A model generated the notes under the pieces. The model was not told where the DNA came from. It saw only the letters and a program-made list of their open reading frames with translations, and made no database searches. This document shows, piece by piece, positions 22,779 to 31,952 of a stretch of 64,000 nucleotides of DNA. Location of the stretch: contig NC_018081.1 in the NCBI RefSeq assembly GCF_000271405.2, positions 1,911,733 through 1,975,732 on the forward strand. Direction: 5' to 3'. Both the position numbers and the translations under genes were made by a program. Numbering within the stretch: position 1 is the first letter of the stretch; the number at the start of each line of letters is the position of its first letter. This DNA comes from Enterococcus hirae ATCC 9790. GTDB taxonomy: Bacteria; Bacillota; Bacilli; Lactobacillales; Enterococcaceae.

Positions 22779-24579
22779 AACCAACACCTAAAACGAAATT
22801 CAATAATTTATCTGAATAGGTGATCTCTTCATCCATTGCTTTGATATTTTCATTTAAGATAGTCATTTGATCAGTAATGATCCCATCAACACCATAAAAC
22901 ATCATACGACTGATTCCATCTGAGTCGTTAACCGTCCAGACATACACTTTTTTACCATCTTGATGAGCTGAATCAATAAAATTCCGATTGATCGTACTAT
23001 ACTCCATCGTCAAAAAGTCGGCCGGAGTAACTGGTGGTCCAACAATATTGAATGGTAGGATGTAGCCTACATAAAAATTAGGATTGGCATTTTTCAGATC
23101 AGATACCGTCTGATACGTAAGACTTTGTAGAATATGCTGATGAGTTAAAATGTTTTCTTCATATTTTTTGACAAAGCGTTCAACGATATCTTTAGAATCA
23201 TTTTTTGAATTTTTGATTTCGATTAAAAGTTTTTGATTTAATTCATTGGCTCTCTTTAAATAAGTATCAAAGGAAACGACAGGTTCTTTCGCACCGTTTT
23301 CAGTTACTTTTAACTTTTCTAATTCTTTCAAGGTTAGATCTTGTGGTGCTTTATTTATCCCTGTTAATTTTTTTAAGTTAAAATCATGCATGACAACGAA
23401 TTGACCATCTTTGGTTTCTTGTACATCCATTTCCACATAATCAGGATGGTAGGTACGACTTGTTTTTTCTAAAGCAGCTAAAGTATTTTGGGCACTGTTA
23501 CCTCCACTGACACCACGATGAGAAATCGTTACAGGTTTCGTTTGAGAAGCAGAAGTCAAATAATCCATATTGTAGAGACAAACACCTACACCAAAAAATA
23601 CAGCAAATAAAACTAAGCTTGTATTTTTAAGAACAGAAAAACGTTTGTTAGGAGATTCTAAACGAAACCAGTTAGGAGTCTCAGGAAGAAAACCTTCATC
23701 ATCCATGAAATCAATAATAATGTAAAAAATTCCGACTGTTGACATAACGATGTTGAATAAAAGGATAGCTTGAAGAATCGTCATTGCAAAAACAGCGCTA
23801 ATCAATGAATAATTAGGGAAAAATTGTTCTACAATTATTTGTGCGAGGAGCACAATTAAATAGCCGGCAAATGAAATGAGTAAAATACTACCACCAATAA
23901 TGATGAACTGTCCAAGGATTGCAAAAAAACGTGATTTGGTTAAATACCAACTTTCTTTAACCGCTTGTTTAAATGGTCGATCACGTAGAATCATTTCTGG
24001 TAAGGCAAAAATGAGACGGATACCAATGTAAGCTAAAAAGATATAAAACAGAATGAAGCTGCTAACCACGATCCAACGATTAGTAAAAATAAAGTCCATG
24101 ATAAAAGCTGGAATTTTGACTTTAGATAATAAATCAGAATTAAAACTTAACCCACTAATCGGTAAAATAAGTACGAAATAAGCTAAGAAAAAAAGAAAAG
24201 TCAATGGGCGTATTTTTTTTAATTGACGAAACGTTGCTTGAAGTAACTGTTTCAACGAGATAGGTGTTTGTTTCTTAATAAAGTAAACACTCATCAATAA
24301 AAAAGTAAACTCAAAATAAACTAGGAGTAAGATAGTTAATAAGACAGCAGTCAAAGACAATAAGACACCTGGGTGCTGTGAAAGGATTGTAGAGATATTA
24401 TCACTAGATATATAATCAATGGCTCCTCGATTCAAGATGAATCTGGTCGTACTATTCAATAAGGGTAAACAAATAAATAAAATAAATAAATGCATAATCA
24501 AAACATCACGAAAATATGCTTGAGTTCCTTTAAGAAAGTCCCAAGCATTTCCTAAACTTCTTTTTAAATAAATTAACAT
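22777..24579 (-). CDS. Membrane glycerophosphodiester phosphodiesterase
   Basis: 600 residues. About the first 340 form the multi-helix membrane domain found at the N-terminus of large Gram-positive GDPDs (GPDPase_memb). The rest is the catalytic domain facing outward: TISHRGVSGGNSAQNT, DYVEMDVQETKDGQFVVMHD, LLIEIKN and VYVWTVNDSDG carry the His, Glu, Asp and Trp signatures. It hydrolyses glycerophosphodiesters and in related bacteria acts on glycerol-phosphate lipids or teichoic acid. The start follows AGGTGATTGA. It is separate from the phage-linked lipoprotein GDPD at 8674. Confidence 0.88.
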   Translation of the reverse strand: MLIYLKRSLGNAWDFLKGTQAYFRDVLIMHLFILFICLPLLNSTTRFILNRGAIDYISSDNISTILSQHPGVLLSLTAVLLTILLLVYFEFTFLLMSVYFIKKQTPISLKQLLQATFRQLKKIRPLTFLFFLAYFVLILPISGLSFNSDLLSKVKIPAFIMDFIFTNRWIVVSSFILFYIFLAYIGIRLIFALPEMILRDRPFKQAVKESWYLTKSRFFAILGQFIIIGGSILLISFAGYLIVLLAQIIVEQFFPNYSLISAVFAMTILQAILLFNIVMSTVGIFYIIIDFMDDEGFLPETPNWFRLESPNKRFSVLKNTSLVLFAVFFGVGVCLYNMDYLTSASQTKPVTISHRGVSGGNSAQNTLAALEKTSRTYHPDYVEMDVQETKDGQFVVMHDFNLKKLTGINKAPQDLTLKELEKLKVTENGAKEPVVSFDTYLKRANELNQKLLIEIKNSKNDSKDIVERFVKKYEENILTHQHILQSLTYQTVSDLKNANPNFYVGYILPFNIVGPPVTPADFLTMEYSTINRNFIDSAHQDGKKVYVWTVNDSDGISRMMFYGVDGIITDQMTILNENIKAMDEEITYSDKLLNFVLGVG

Positions 24580-24620
24580 TCAATCACCTACCATAAATAT
24601 TATAACGTAAAAATAAAAAT

Positions 24621-24664
24621 AAGTGGACAGATTGCGCAAATACTTAACGCAGTACGCCCACTTA
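24621..24664. terminator. Terminator between two minus-strand genes
   Basis: AAGTGG-CAGATTGCG and CGCAGTACGCCCACTT pair imperfectly. On the minus strand it follows the TVP38-type gene and a T-rich stretch lies beyond. Confidence 0.6.
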
Positions 24665-24671
24665 TAATAAA

Positions 24672-25268
24672 CTATCCTAGTAATCCACTTAAGAAATGTC
24701 CACCATAAATCAAAGCCATGCTGTATAAGAAAATCGAGAGGGGTTTCGCCAATAAAATGATCCAAGTATATTTTTTTACAGAAATATTTGTTAGACCAGC
24801 CATTAAACAAAGCGCATCATCAGGGGCCACTGGTAGAAAAATTGCTAAAGCAAATAACTTTTCAAAGCGATTCTGGTTATCGAGCCAACCAACATACTTG
24901 TTATACGTCTTGTCACTGACCATAGATAAAATAAATGGTTTACCATACCGTCGACCAAGTAAAAAGATGATGATCGAACCGATACAAATCCCTACATAAT
25001 TATAAATAAAACCAGCATAAGGTCCAAAAATTAATACACCGGCTGCTGTACTTATCCCTCCAGGAATGATTGGAATAACAACTTGCAGGATTTGGATTAA
25101 GATGAAAATAATAGGACCTAAGATAATTGAATCTCCAACTAATCCTCTTAAAGAATTTAAATCTTTAAATACACCCAAATTGATAAAATAAATCGTTAAG
25201 CCTATCGAAATTACTAATCCAATGATAGATATAAAATTGATCAATTTCCGTGATGCCGCAATGTTCAA
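24672..25268 (-). CDS. TVP38/TMEM64 family membrane protein (VTT domain)
   Basis: 198 residues from TTG 25268, 10 bases after AAAGGAG. Five to six membrane helices are present. The VTT (SNARE-associated) core is recognisable: VVIPIIPGGISTAAGVLIFG, GICIGSIIIFLLGRRYG and FLPVAPDDALCLMAGLT, including the conserved Pro-Gly and the F-x-P-x-x-P-D-D motif. The family is linked to lipid scrambling and related transport in membranes. It is the likely first gene before the membrane GDPD on the same strand. Confidence 0.85.
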   Translation of the reverse strand: MNIAASRKLINFISIIGLVISIGLTIYFINLGVFKDLNSLRGLVGDSIILGPIIFILIQILQVVIPIIPGGISTAAGVLIFGPYAGFIYNYVGICIGSIIIFLLGRRYGKPFILSMVSDKTYNKYVGWLDNQNRFEKLFALAIFLPVAPDDALCLMAGLTNISVKKYTWIILLAKPLSIFLYSMALIYGGHFLSGLLG

Positions 25269-25485
25269 CGTCTATCAACTCCTTTGATACGTTTTCTTAT
25301 ATTACTAATGTACTTTATTAGTGACTCTTTGTGCCACTATTTTAAATGACAGTTATCAAACAATTTTGTAAGTTGTAATAAGTATAATTTAAAAACGATT
25401 CAAAAACATCCAACTAAAGATGTATTTGAAGTATTATTTTTGTGCCTGTAGTTTTAGGAAAAATATCCTCTATTAAATGAAAAAT
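25269..25485. other. Gene-free stretch upstream of the TVP38-type gene
   Basis: AT-rich sequence without a supported gene. It should contain the minus-strand promoter of the TVP38-type gene (TTACAAAA and TATAAT-like boxes near 25350-25390). It leads into palindromic repeat R3. Confidence 0.4.
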
Positions 25486-25599
25486 CGGCGTTCAAGTATT
25501 AAATCTTTAAAATAAGCTGAGGAAACTAAAAGAAGAAGTTTTTGCTTTACCTCTTATGCGTTTCTAGCTTACTTACGTGGATAGAATACTCTGAACGCC
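25486..25599. repeat. Palindromic intergenic repeat R3
   Basis: It begins with CGGCGTTCA and ends with TGAACGCC, perfect 8-bp terminal inverted repeats. The interior carries AAATAAGCTGAGG on the left and AGCTTACTT on the right. It aligns with R2 (CAAG-AT-AA-TC-TT-AAATAAGC). Members lie between genes and may fold as RNA. Confidence 0.7.
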
Positions 25600-25681
25600 A
25601 TAACTATATGAAAGCTAAAGGGAATATCTCAGGGGAGTGAAAATCAGTGTCTCATTTTGTCTTTTCACTAAGCCTGTTGAA

Positions 25682-25986
25682 TCAAAGGATTCGTCTAAAT
25701 ACTTTTATATTTAAGATGGGAAGTTCGTACATGAGTTCCACATCATCAATCAGACTTCCAAGTAATCGGAAATCTGATTGATCCAGAAAAACATTTCCAA
25801 GCTCTTGGTAATATAGATCCATAGTAGGATTTCTTGGTTCATTGAGCATTTCCGCTAACTCATGCAAATCAGAAGGAGGAGAGTAACAAGTTCCTTGAAT
25901 TTCAATATATAATCCTTCGGGTGTTGATTCTAGCCCAATCTTTATTTCAGTGATCTCGTGAGAATAAAGATAGGTTAAAAATTCAC
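25682..25986 (-). pseudogene. Hypothetical protein, probably frameshifted at its start
   Basis: The frame ending at 25682 is open and coding-like (FLTYLYSHEITEIKIGLEST, HELAEMLNEPRNPTMDLYYQ, FRLLGSLIDDVELMYELP), but no ATG, GTG or TTG begins it at the right place. Adding one A to the plus-strand run 25977-25981 would let GTG at 25986 start the protein as MNFLTYLY, coupled to the end of the DUF1576 gene (TAGTG). The product, about 101 residues, is acidic and soluble. Function unknown. This may be an assembly error. Confidence 0.6.
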
Positions 25987-27314
25987 TAATGATTCTTTTT
26001 TATAATTCTTTTTCCAATGCCATCCTTTTCCTTTCTGCCAACAGTCAGGCTGCCTAAGATCGGTACAAGAAAACCTGCAACGAATCCAGTTGAGAATCCA
26101 CTATTATATAGGCTTAATCCGCCATGTAATGCACTGACGTTATGGACTAAGACAATGTGCAAAAATCCAGCTAAAATACCAAAAATACTACCATAAAAAC
26201 CACTAATAGGAGCAAGTGCAGTACCAAATATCGCTGCTACGATCATTGTTGTTTGAGAGGCATCATGGATAGTAGCCAGATATGAAGCAAGATAAATCCC
26301 TATAAGTATGGGGAAACTGTTCTTTAGATGACAACCAAAGGCACTGAATCCAACTGAAGATAGGATTGCACCAATAATCGGGCCGTTGAATTCACCACCA
26401 ATAAGAAGAACATAGATGGAAAGCATCAGCCCTACTAACCCCATGTTTAGTAAGGTGGCACCGATACTTGAGATCGCCATAAAATCAGTAGTTACTTTTC
26501 CTGAAGTTTGAAAAATGTCATGTAAACCAGTGAGCTTCCATGAATTAATAAAAAGACCAAATAGCGTAGTTAAACTAAAAAAAAGAAAAATGACTAATGT
26601 AAGTTCTTGATGGTAGCCTGTTGAAACGAACGATTGAACTTCAATTGGAAAATCAAATAACCGAAGGATACCAGCCACGACCATGGCGATCAATCCAGAA
26701 GTAAAACCAATATTATACAAATTGAATCCACGATGAAAAATAAGGGTATTCGATGCCAAAGGAGGGAGTAAAAAAACAACGAGTATACCAGTCAGATTAC
26801 CAAATAAAATACCTAAGCCCAATGGTAAGTTCATACCGAAAGTGATATAACTAACTACAGGTGACAAGGCACTAGCAAATAAGCCAACCATAATATACTG
26901 TGAAAATGGTTTATGTACAAAACGTGCATAGAGATAGACACCCAAAATAATGGAAAGAGAGTTATACAGATTTTTTCCAAAAAAAGAAAAACCTGTGACG
27001 GTTAATACAGAAGCAAAGATTAGTCCATTTAGATAGACTTTATGATGATAGCAAAGAAGTACGGACAACAAAGTCAGGACACCAACATTGATAAATGCGC
27101 TTCCAAAACCACCTATTGCCAAATAATCGGTCATCAGATTACTAGGAGAAGTAAGGATATTGTTGAGTCCCTCAATAGTTTCAACCGGATGTCCAGAAAC
27201 AAGCCCGATTATTAGAAAAAACAAGCCAGTAAATGTTAAATAAAAATACTTATTTTTTTGAGATGGCTTTTTTTTGATGGGGTGAATATAAATAACGTCG
27301 TTTTTATTAACCAT
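25986..27314 (-). CDS. DUF1576 membrane protein
   Basis: 442 residues with about twelve hydrophobic segments in two similar halves: DYLAIGGFGSAFINVGVLT in the first and DFMAISSIGATLLNMGLVGL in the second, each followed by a GFSFFGKN or GFSAFGCH loop. This internal duplication is the family pattern. No substrate is established. The start follows AGAAGGTATGTA. It is divergent from a TetR regulator, with about 250 bp between them, so that regulator may control it. Confidence 0.82.
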   Translation of the reverse strand: MVNKNDVIYIHPIKKKPSQKNKYFYLTFTGLFFLIIGLVSGHPVETIEGLNNILTSPSNLMTDYLAIGGFGSAFINVGVLTLLSVLLCYHHKVYLNGLIFASVLTVTGFSFFGKNLYNSLSIILGVYLYARFVHKPFSQYIMVGLFASALSPVVSYITFGMNLPLGLGILFGNLTGILVVFLLPPLASNTLIFHRGFNLYNIGFTSGLIAMVVAGILRLFDFPIEVQSFVSTGYHQELTLVIFLFFSLTTLFGLFINSWKLTGLHDIFQTSGKVTTDFMAISSIGATLLNMGLVGLMLSIYVLLIGGEFNGPIIGAILSSVGFSAFGCHLKNSFPILIGIYLASYLATIHDASQTTMIVAAIFGTALAPISGFYGSIFGILAGFLHIVLVHNVSALHGGLSLYNSGFSTGFVAGFLVPILGSLTVGRKEKDGIGKRIIKKNH

Positions 27315-27498
27315 TACATACCTTCTTTGTCGTTTTCTTTAACTATAACGTGAAAGAAATCTTTTGGTCAACTAACAGTTACAGAAAAGTCAATTTTTGT
27401 AAGGGGAAACAGTATTTTTGTTTATTCTTAAATAATATTGTATCATTGTTAAAAATAAATAAGAAAAAACTTAAAATATAACGTTTTGAGTAAATTAT

Positions 27499-27528
27499 TT
27501 GCCAAAAACTGTGTATATCGGTTACAAT
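27499..27528 (+). promoter_or_regulatory. Promoter and possible operator of the TetR gene
   Basis: TTGCCA (27499-27504) and TACAAT (27523-27528) are 18 bp apart. GTATAT (27512-) and ATATAC (27536-) flank the -10 as an inverted repeat and could bind the regulator itself. Confidence 0.45.
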
Positions 27529-27567
27529 AAAACAACATATACTGCAGTAAGAAGTGGGGGAGTTTTA

Positions 27568-28134
27568 ATGAGAAGAAAAGTCTATACTAAAGATCAAATT
27601 CTGAAAGCTGCTTATGATGTTGTTGCAAAGGAAGGTTTTAAAGGGTTTACTGCGAGAAATATTGCTAAAAAAATGGGTATATCCACACAACCTATTTATT
27701 TAGAGTTCAAAAACATGGAGGATCTAAAAAATACTTTATTAGACTCAATTTTTGAACAACTCAAAGAAAATGTTTTTCCAGTTGAACGTACTGGAGATAA
27801 AATTATTGACCTAGGATTAAACTATATCTACTTTGCAAAAAAACATCATAGTCTTTACATGGCATTATATATCGACGAACATGGCGATGGACAAAAAATG
27901 CATGATTTTTCTTATAACTATTTCCGTGAAATCGTCAAACAAGATCATCGATACAACCAGTTGTCAGATGAATACGTTGATGCATTACACACTGGAACCT
28001 GGGTTGCAGTTACCGGAATCGCATCTTTAATGTCTTCAAACATCATGCACCCAACTGAAGAACAAATTATTTCGTTCATCAAGCGAACGATTGATTCTAT
28101 TCTTTCTTTAGAAAATCCTGAAACAATTAGTTAG
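27568..28134 (+). CDS. TetR family transcriptional regulator
   Basis: 188 residues from ATG 27568, behind GGGGGAG. Residues 5-50 hold the TetR DNA-binding domain: TKDQILKAAYDVVAKEGFKG, FTARNIAKKMGISTQPIYLE and FKNMEDLK contain the helix-turn-helix. The C-terminal part is the variable ligand-binding and dimer domain. Upstream in-frame starts lack a ribosome site. It diverges from the DUF1576 gene; regulation of that gene and of itself is the natural guess. Ligand unknown. Confidence 0.85.
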   Translation: MRRKVYTKDQILKAAYDVVAKEGFKGFTARNIAKKMGISTQPIYLEFKNMEDLKNTLLDSIFEQLKENVFPVERTGDKIIDLGLNYIYFAKKHHSLYMALYIDEHGDGQKMHDFSYNYFREIVKQDHRYNQLSDEYVDALHTGTWVAVTGIASLMSSNIMHPTEEQIISFIKRTIDSILSLENPETIS

Positions 28135-28291
28135 ATCTACTTATGAAGTGTGATAACACAAGGTTCATTCCAATACTCTTTCTTACTTCACATTGGGCAC
28201 TATTTAAGAAGGAGCAGAAAATGATTCTTGTGTTTTTTTGTCTCCACATAAAATAAATATGCCGGTTTTTGATTTCTATCGGGAAATAGGC

Positions 28292-28320
28292 TTGACTTTT
28301 TACTAAAAAAAGTTTAAAAA
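28292..28320 (+). promoter_or_regulatory. Promoter of tRNA-Ser
   Basis: TTGACT (28292-28297) and TAAAAA (28315-28320) are 17 bp apart, 10 bp before the tRNA. Confidence 0.6.
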
Positions 28321-28329
28321 TAATAGGTA

Positions 28330-28418
28330 TGGAAGGTTGGCAGAGTGGTAATGCACCGGACTCGAAATCCGGCGAACCGGCTAACACCGGCGCGCAGGTT
28401 CAAATCCTGTACCTTCCT
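28330..28418 (+). tRNA. tRNA-Ser (anticodon CGA)
   Basis: The acceptor stem GGAAGGT pairs with ACCTTCC (28411-28417). The anticodon loop CTCGAAA gives CGA. A long variable arm (CGAACCGGCTAACACCGGCG) marks a class II tRNA, and the T arm carries GGTTCAAATCC. It reads UCG codons. A strong terminator follows at 28435. Confidence 0.95.
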
Positions 28419-28434
28419 TATATACCAACGGTTA

Positions 28435-28460
28435 GACACGATTTAGGTCGTGTCTTTTTT
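28435..28460 (+). terminator. Terminator of tRNA-Ser
   Basis: GACACGA and TCGTGTC pair, followed by TTTTTT. Confidence 0.85.
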
Positions 28461-28974
28461 GTTGTATTTTTTTATCTGAAATATTTTTTGACTCCCCCGA
28501 AAGAATATTTTTATGGTGAGATATTAAACTCACACTTTACTCAAAAAATGAATCAATAGTGTTTAAGCAGAAGCTTATTGTCATTGGAGCTACCCAAAGT
28601 TTTCATAACCTCTTTTTGTATTCCGAATTTCCGTCAGATGCCTATCGATAGTTATTGTAACTTTTGTCTCTTCATGAACGATATCATTTAGAATGGAGAA
28701 TTTATGAATGTTTCAAAAATTATGCGGTGTTATTTGTTTGGAGTACTTATTTTTCTTGTAAAGTTTTATTAACAAGTAATGAATCTTCTTTTAGCCGAAT
28801 ATGGTTGATCAAACGCTTTGGAAAACCAATGAATGAAACCTGTTAATTGTTATGTTTATTTTTGATAAAGTGACCAGTTTGTTCATTATTTAAAAATAAA
28901 AGGATGAAAAAATATAGGAAACAGAAGCCTCTGTGTTATAATTGCTGGGATAAATTATAAAAAGGAGTTTAATA
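28461..28974. other. Gene-free stretch, 515 bp
   Basis: Short open frames exist (for example 28664-28846), but none has a good ribosome site or coding character. The final 60 bases contain the ribosome site AAAAGGAG of the next gene. Nothing else is evident. Confidence 0.4.
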
Positions 28975-30338
28975 ATGTACTGGAATAAAAAAGAATTAAT
29001 AAAGAATTATTTTTTTTGCTTTTAGTTATTTGGCTTGGTTTTTTATTTTTCAATCTATATATGCCATCATTTAGAGCAGACGATTTAGTTTACTCAAATA
29101 GATTAGACCAACTAGGGTATTTAGGAGCTTCGATCGAACATTATAAAACTTGGAGTTCGAGAATGATCATAGAGCTGTTTATGATGTTTTTTTCTAAACA
29201 TTTTCTGCTGTGGAAATTTGTCAATTCAATCATCATGTTGGGCACGGTTCTGATGATTTGTAAGTATGTTTTTGAAAAATTGGATGGTAAGAACGTGTTG
29301 CTAGTTACATCTGTCTACTGCTTAGTTCCACTTACCGTGATGGGGGAAACAGGCTGGGAGTCGACAACTTTGAATTATCAATGGTCCGTTTCATTTTGCT
29401 TATTCGCTTTTTTCCCATTCTTCCAACGCTTAAAAGGAAGAGCTATCACTCCTAGTATTTATTGGTTTAGTTTTCCTTTCCTGATATTTGCTGCTAACCA
29501 AGAACAAGTGAATGCGTGCTTTTTTACTTTAACGGCCATTATAACTGGCTATTTATTATATAAAAGAGCATATCATCGCTTATTGATTTTCCCACTGCTC
29601 ATAAGTTTTATTGAGTTACTATTTTCGTTGACAACACGGGGGAATGCCATCAGGACATCTCAAGAAATTAGTAAGTGGTTTCCTCAATATGATCAATTTG
29701 GGTTTATTACTAAATTGGATTTGGGTATTTCTTCTTTTGGAAAGCCTTTTTTTCTAGATACAAATGTATTGTTCTTAATTTTGTTCTTATTTGTTTTTTT
29801 ACTTTCTTATAACAAGTGCAAAAATTATTATGGCCGCTTATTATCTGCTATACCTTTTTTCTTGAATCTGATTATCTATCTAGGGAATACGATGGGTGAA
29901 AGTTTTATACACATTCGTGGCAATAGTCGTGCACAAATATGGGATAGCAGTCACTTAACAAAGCTATTTACCGATACTGGAACGAATCTGTCACTTACTC
30001 GTCCTGGATCATGGCTAGCGACTCTACTTGTTTTAGGTTTATTGGCTTGTTTGCTTCTAGGGATTTACTTAAGTTTTGAAAATAAAAAAACAGCATCTTT
30101 TCTTATATTGTTAATGATGATGGGCGCTTGTTCAAGAATAATTATGGGATTTTCTCCTACGATCTGGGCTTCAGGAATGAGAACTTATTATATTTTATAT
30201 ATTGTTGTAGGAATTTTAGTGTTAATGCTGGTAAAAGAATTGTTGAAAACCTGGAATCCGCAAAAAGCAGAACTCGTACAATTTAGTTTGACTATGCTGG
30301 GGATTGGGACCATTGTTTTGACCATCATAAATAGATGA
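28975..30338 (+). pseudogene. DUF6056-like GT-C membrane protein, frameshifted in a T8 run
   Basis: AAAAGGAG precedes ATG 28975 (MYWNKKELIKNYFF), but the frame stops at 29023. One more T in the run 29010-29017 joins it to the open frame that continues to 30338. The protein has about ten membrane helices. An acidic first loop, FRADDLVYSNRLDQLGYLGA, and SWSSRM-type motifs fit DUF6056/GT-C proteins. It is convergent with a GtrB/CsbB-type glycosyltransferase, itself frameshifted in a homopolymer. Together they could glycosylate a surface polymer. Assembly error and phase variation are both possible. Confidence 0.75.
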
Positions 30339-30349
30339 AAATAAAAAAA

Positions 30350-30418
30350 GACTCAAGTTGTAGGAAATCCAACAGTTAGAACACTAACTATTGAGATCGT
30401 TACAACTTGAGTTTTTTT
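30350..30418. terminator. Bidirectional terminator between convergent genes
   Basis: GACTCAAGTTGTA (30350-30362) pairs with TACAACTTGAGT (30401-30412), with A and T runs on the outer sides. The T run overlaps the stop of the minus-strand glycosyltransferase. Confidence 0.8.
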
Positions 30419-31363
30419 ATTTCTCGCTTTGATAGTTTTTTGGATTAATTTTTTCAGTCTCTCTGATAATATACACTGGACGTTGTTTGGTTTCTAAAAA
30501 GATTTTTCCAATGTATTTACCAATTATTCCAAGACACAATAATTGGATACCTCCGATAAACAAGAAAATCGAGACCATGGAAGGCCAACCAGCTGTAGGA
30601 TCACCATACAACAGGGCACGTAAAATAATAAATAAAATAGCAAGACCTGAACCAATACATGATAATGCCCCCACGAATGAAGCAATTGTTAATGGTGCAT
30701 CTGAAAAGTTGACGATTCCATCAATAGAGTAATTAAATAATTTCCAAAAAGACCAAGAGGTTTCACCAGCTACTCGTTCACGGTTTTCAAAGGAAATATA
30801 CTTGGTTTTAAAACCAACCCAACTGAACAAGCCTTTCGAAAAGCGGTTGTATTCAGTTAATTCCAAGATAGCATCAACCATTTGGCGAGTCATTAAACGG
30901 AAATCTCTCGCTCCGTCAACCATTTCAGTATCACTGATTTTATTGATTAGCTGATAAAATTTCTTAGCAAAAAAACTACGGATCGGTGGTTCACCGTCAC
31001 GAGTCGAACGACGAGTACCGACGCAATCAATATCAGATTGCATAATTGTTTCAATCATTTCTGGTAATAGATCAGGTGGATCTTGTAGATCAACATCCAT
31101 TACAGAGACAAGGTCGCCAGTAGAAGCTTGTAAACCAGCATATAAAGCAGCTTCTTTCCCAAAATTTCGAGAAAAGGAAATAAAGCGTACATATTCATGG
31201 TCATTAGCTAATGCTTTGATTGCTTGTAATGTATTATCTCTTGAACCATCATCAATAAACAAATATTCAAATTCATGTATTCCCTTAAATTTTTCGACCT
31301 CGTTAAAAAAAGAGGAACTGTTTTTTCTTCGTTATAGCATGGAACCACAATTGATACTTTCAT
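30417..31363 (-). pseudogene. Polyprenyl-phosphate glycosyltransferase (GtrB/CsbB type), frameshifted in an A7/T7 run
   Basis: The start at 31363 gives MKVSIVVPCYNEEKTVPLF, the first strand of a GT2 fold. The frame is lost at the plus-strand A run 31305-31311; one more base restores it through to FIDDGSRDNT, VMDVDLQDPPDLLP (D-x-D), GARDFRLMTR and two C-terminal membrane helices. The repaired length is near 315 residues. Such enzymes transfer a sugar to undecaprenyl phosphate for use by a GT-C partner, which may be the convergent gene at 28975. The single-base loss may be an assembly error. Confidence 0.8.
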
Positions 31364-31952
31364 AACATTACCCTTTCCAATAAAGATCCTTCATAATAAT
31401 AACATGAATGAATCAAAAAAATATAGTTTTAGAGATAAGTAAACGAACAAAGTCTTCTTAGCTATGTTCGAAGAAATAGAAAAGAAAATATAAACCAGAT
31501 ACTATGCGAGATGAGGTCAGATCTAGTTAGGTTTATTTGTAAGTGGAAAATATATTCTTGTTTTTAAACGAGATTGTTCCAACGGAATTTCTTTCACGAC
31601 AAGAAGGTTTAAGAGTAAAATCAAACAAGTCTTATTGGAAATCGCTCGTAACTTATTTAGAGCGGATTATTTAGTAAGGACTATCTTTTGATTTGGTTGA
31701 ATGATAGAGATGATTAAATAATAATGAATATTTTTCAAGTCTTTGCTAAACAAAATAGCTTCCTTAGTCAAAACATGTTAAATTAATTAATAGGACTACT
31801 TTTTTTATAGTAGAACTCAAAAATATTCACTGTTATTTCATGTGACGAAACTGTAAGAGAGCTATTATTTCAAGATTTAATAGCCTCTATGATAAGATGC
31901 TTATGGACGAAACAAAGTAATAGTAATTATTATCTAGGATGTGAAAAATAAA
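31364..31952. other. Gene-free stretch upstream of asnB, about 590 bp
   Basis: There is no supported gene. A hairpin ACTACT/AGTAG lies near 31795-31825 and T-rich spacers are frequent. I looked for a T-box leader for asparagine and found no specifier or antiterminator pattern that I trust. Confidence 0.4.

Noticed and set aside
31364..31952. Possible T-box or other riboswitch upstream of asnB
   Set aside because: No specifier loop, T-box sequence or competing terminator pair could be found by eye.
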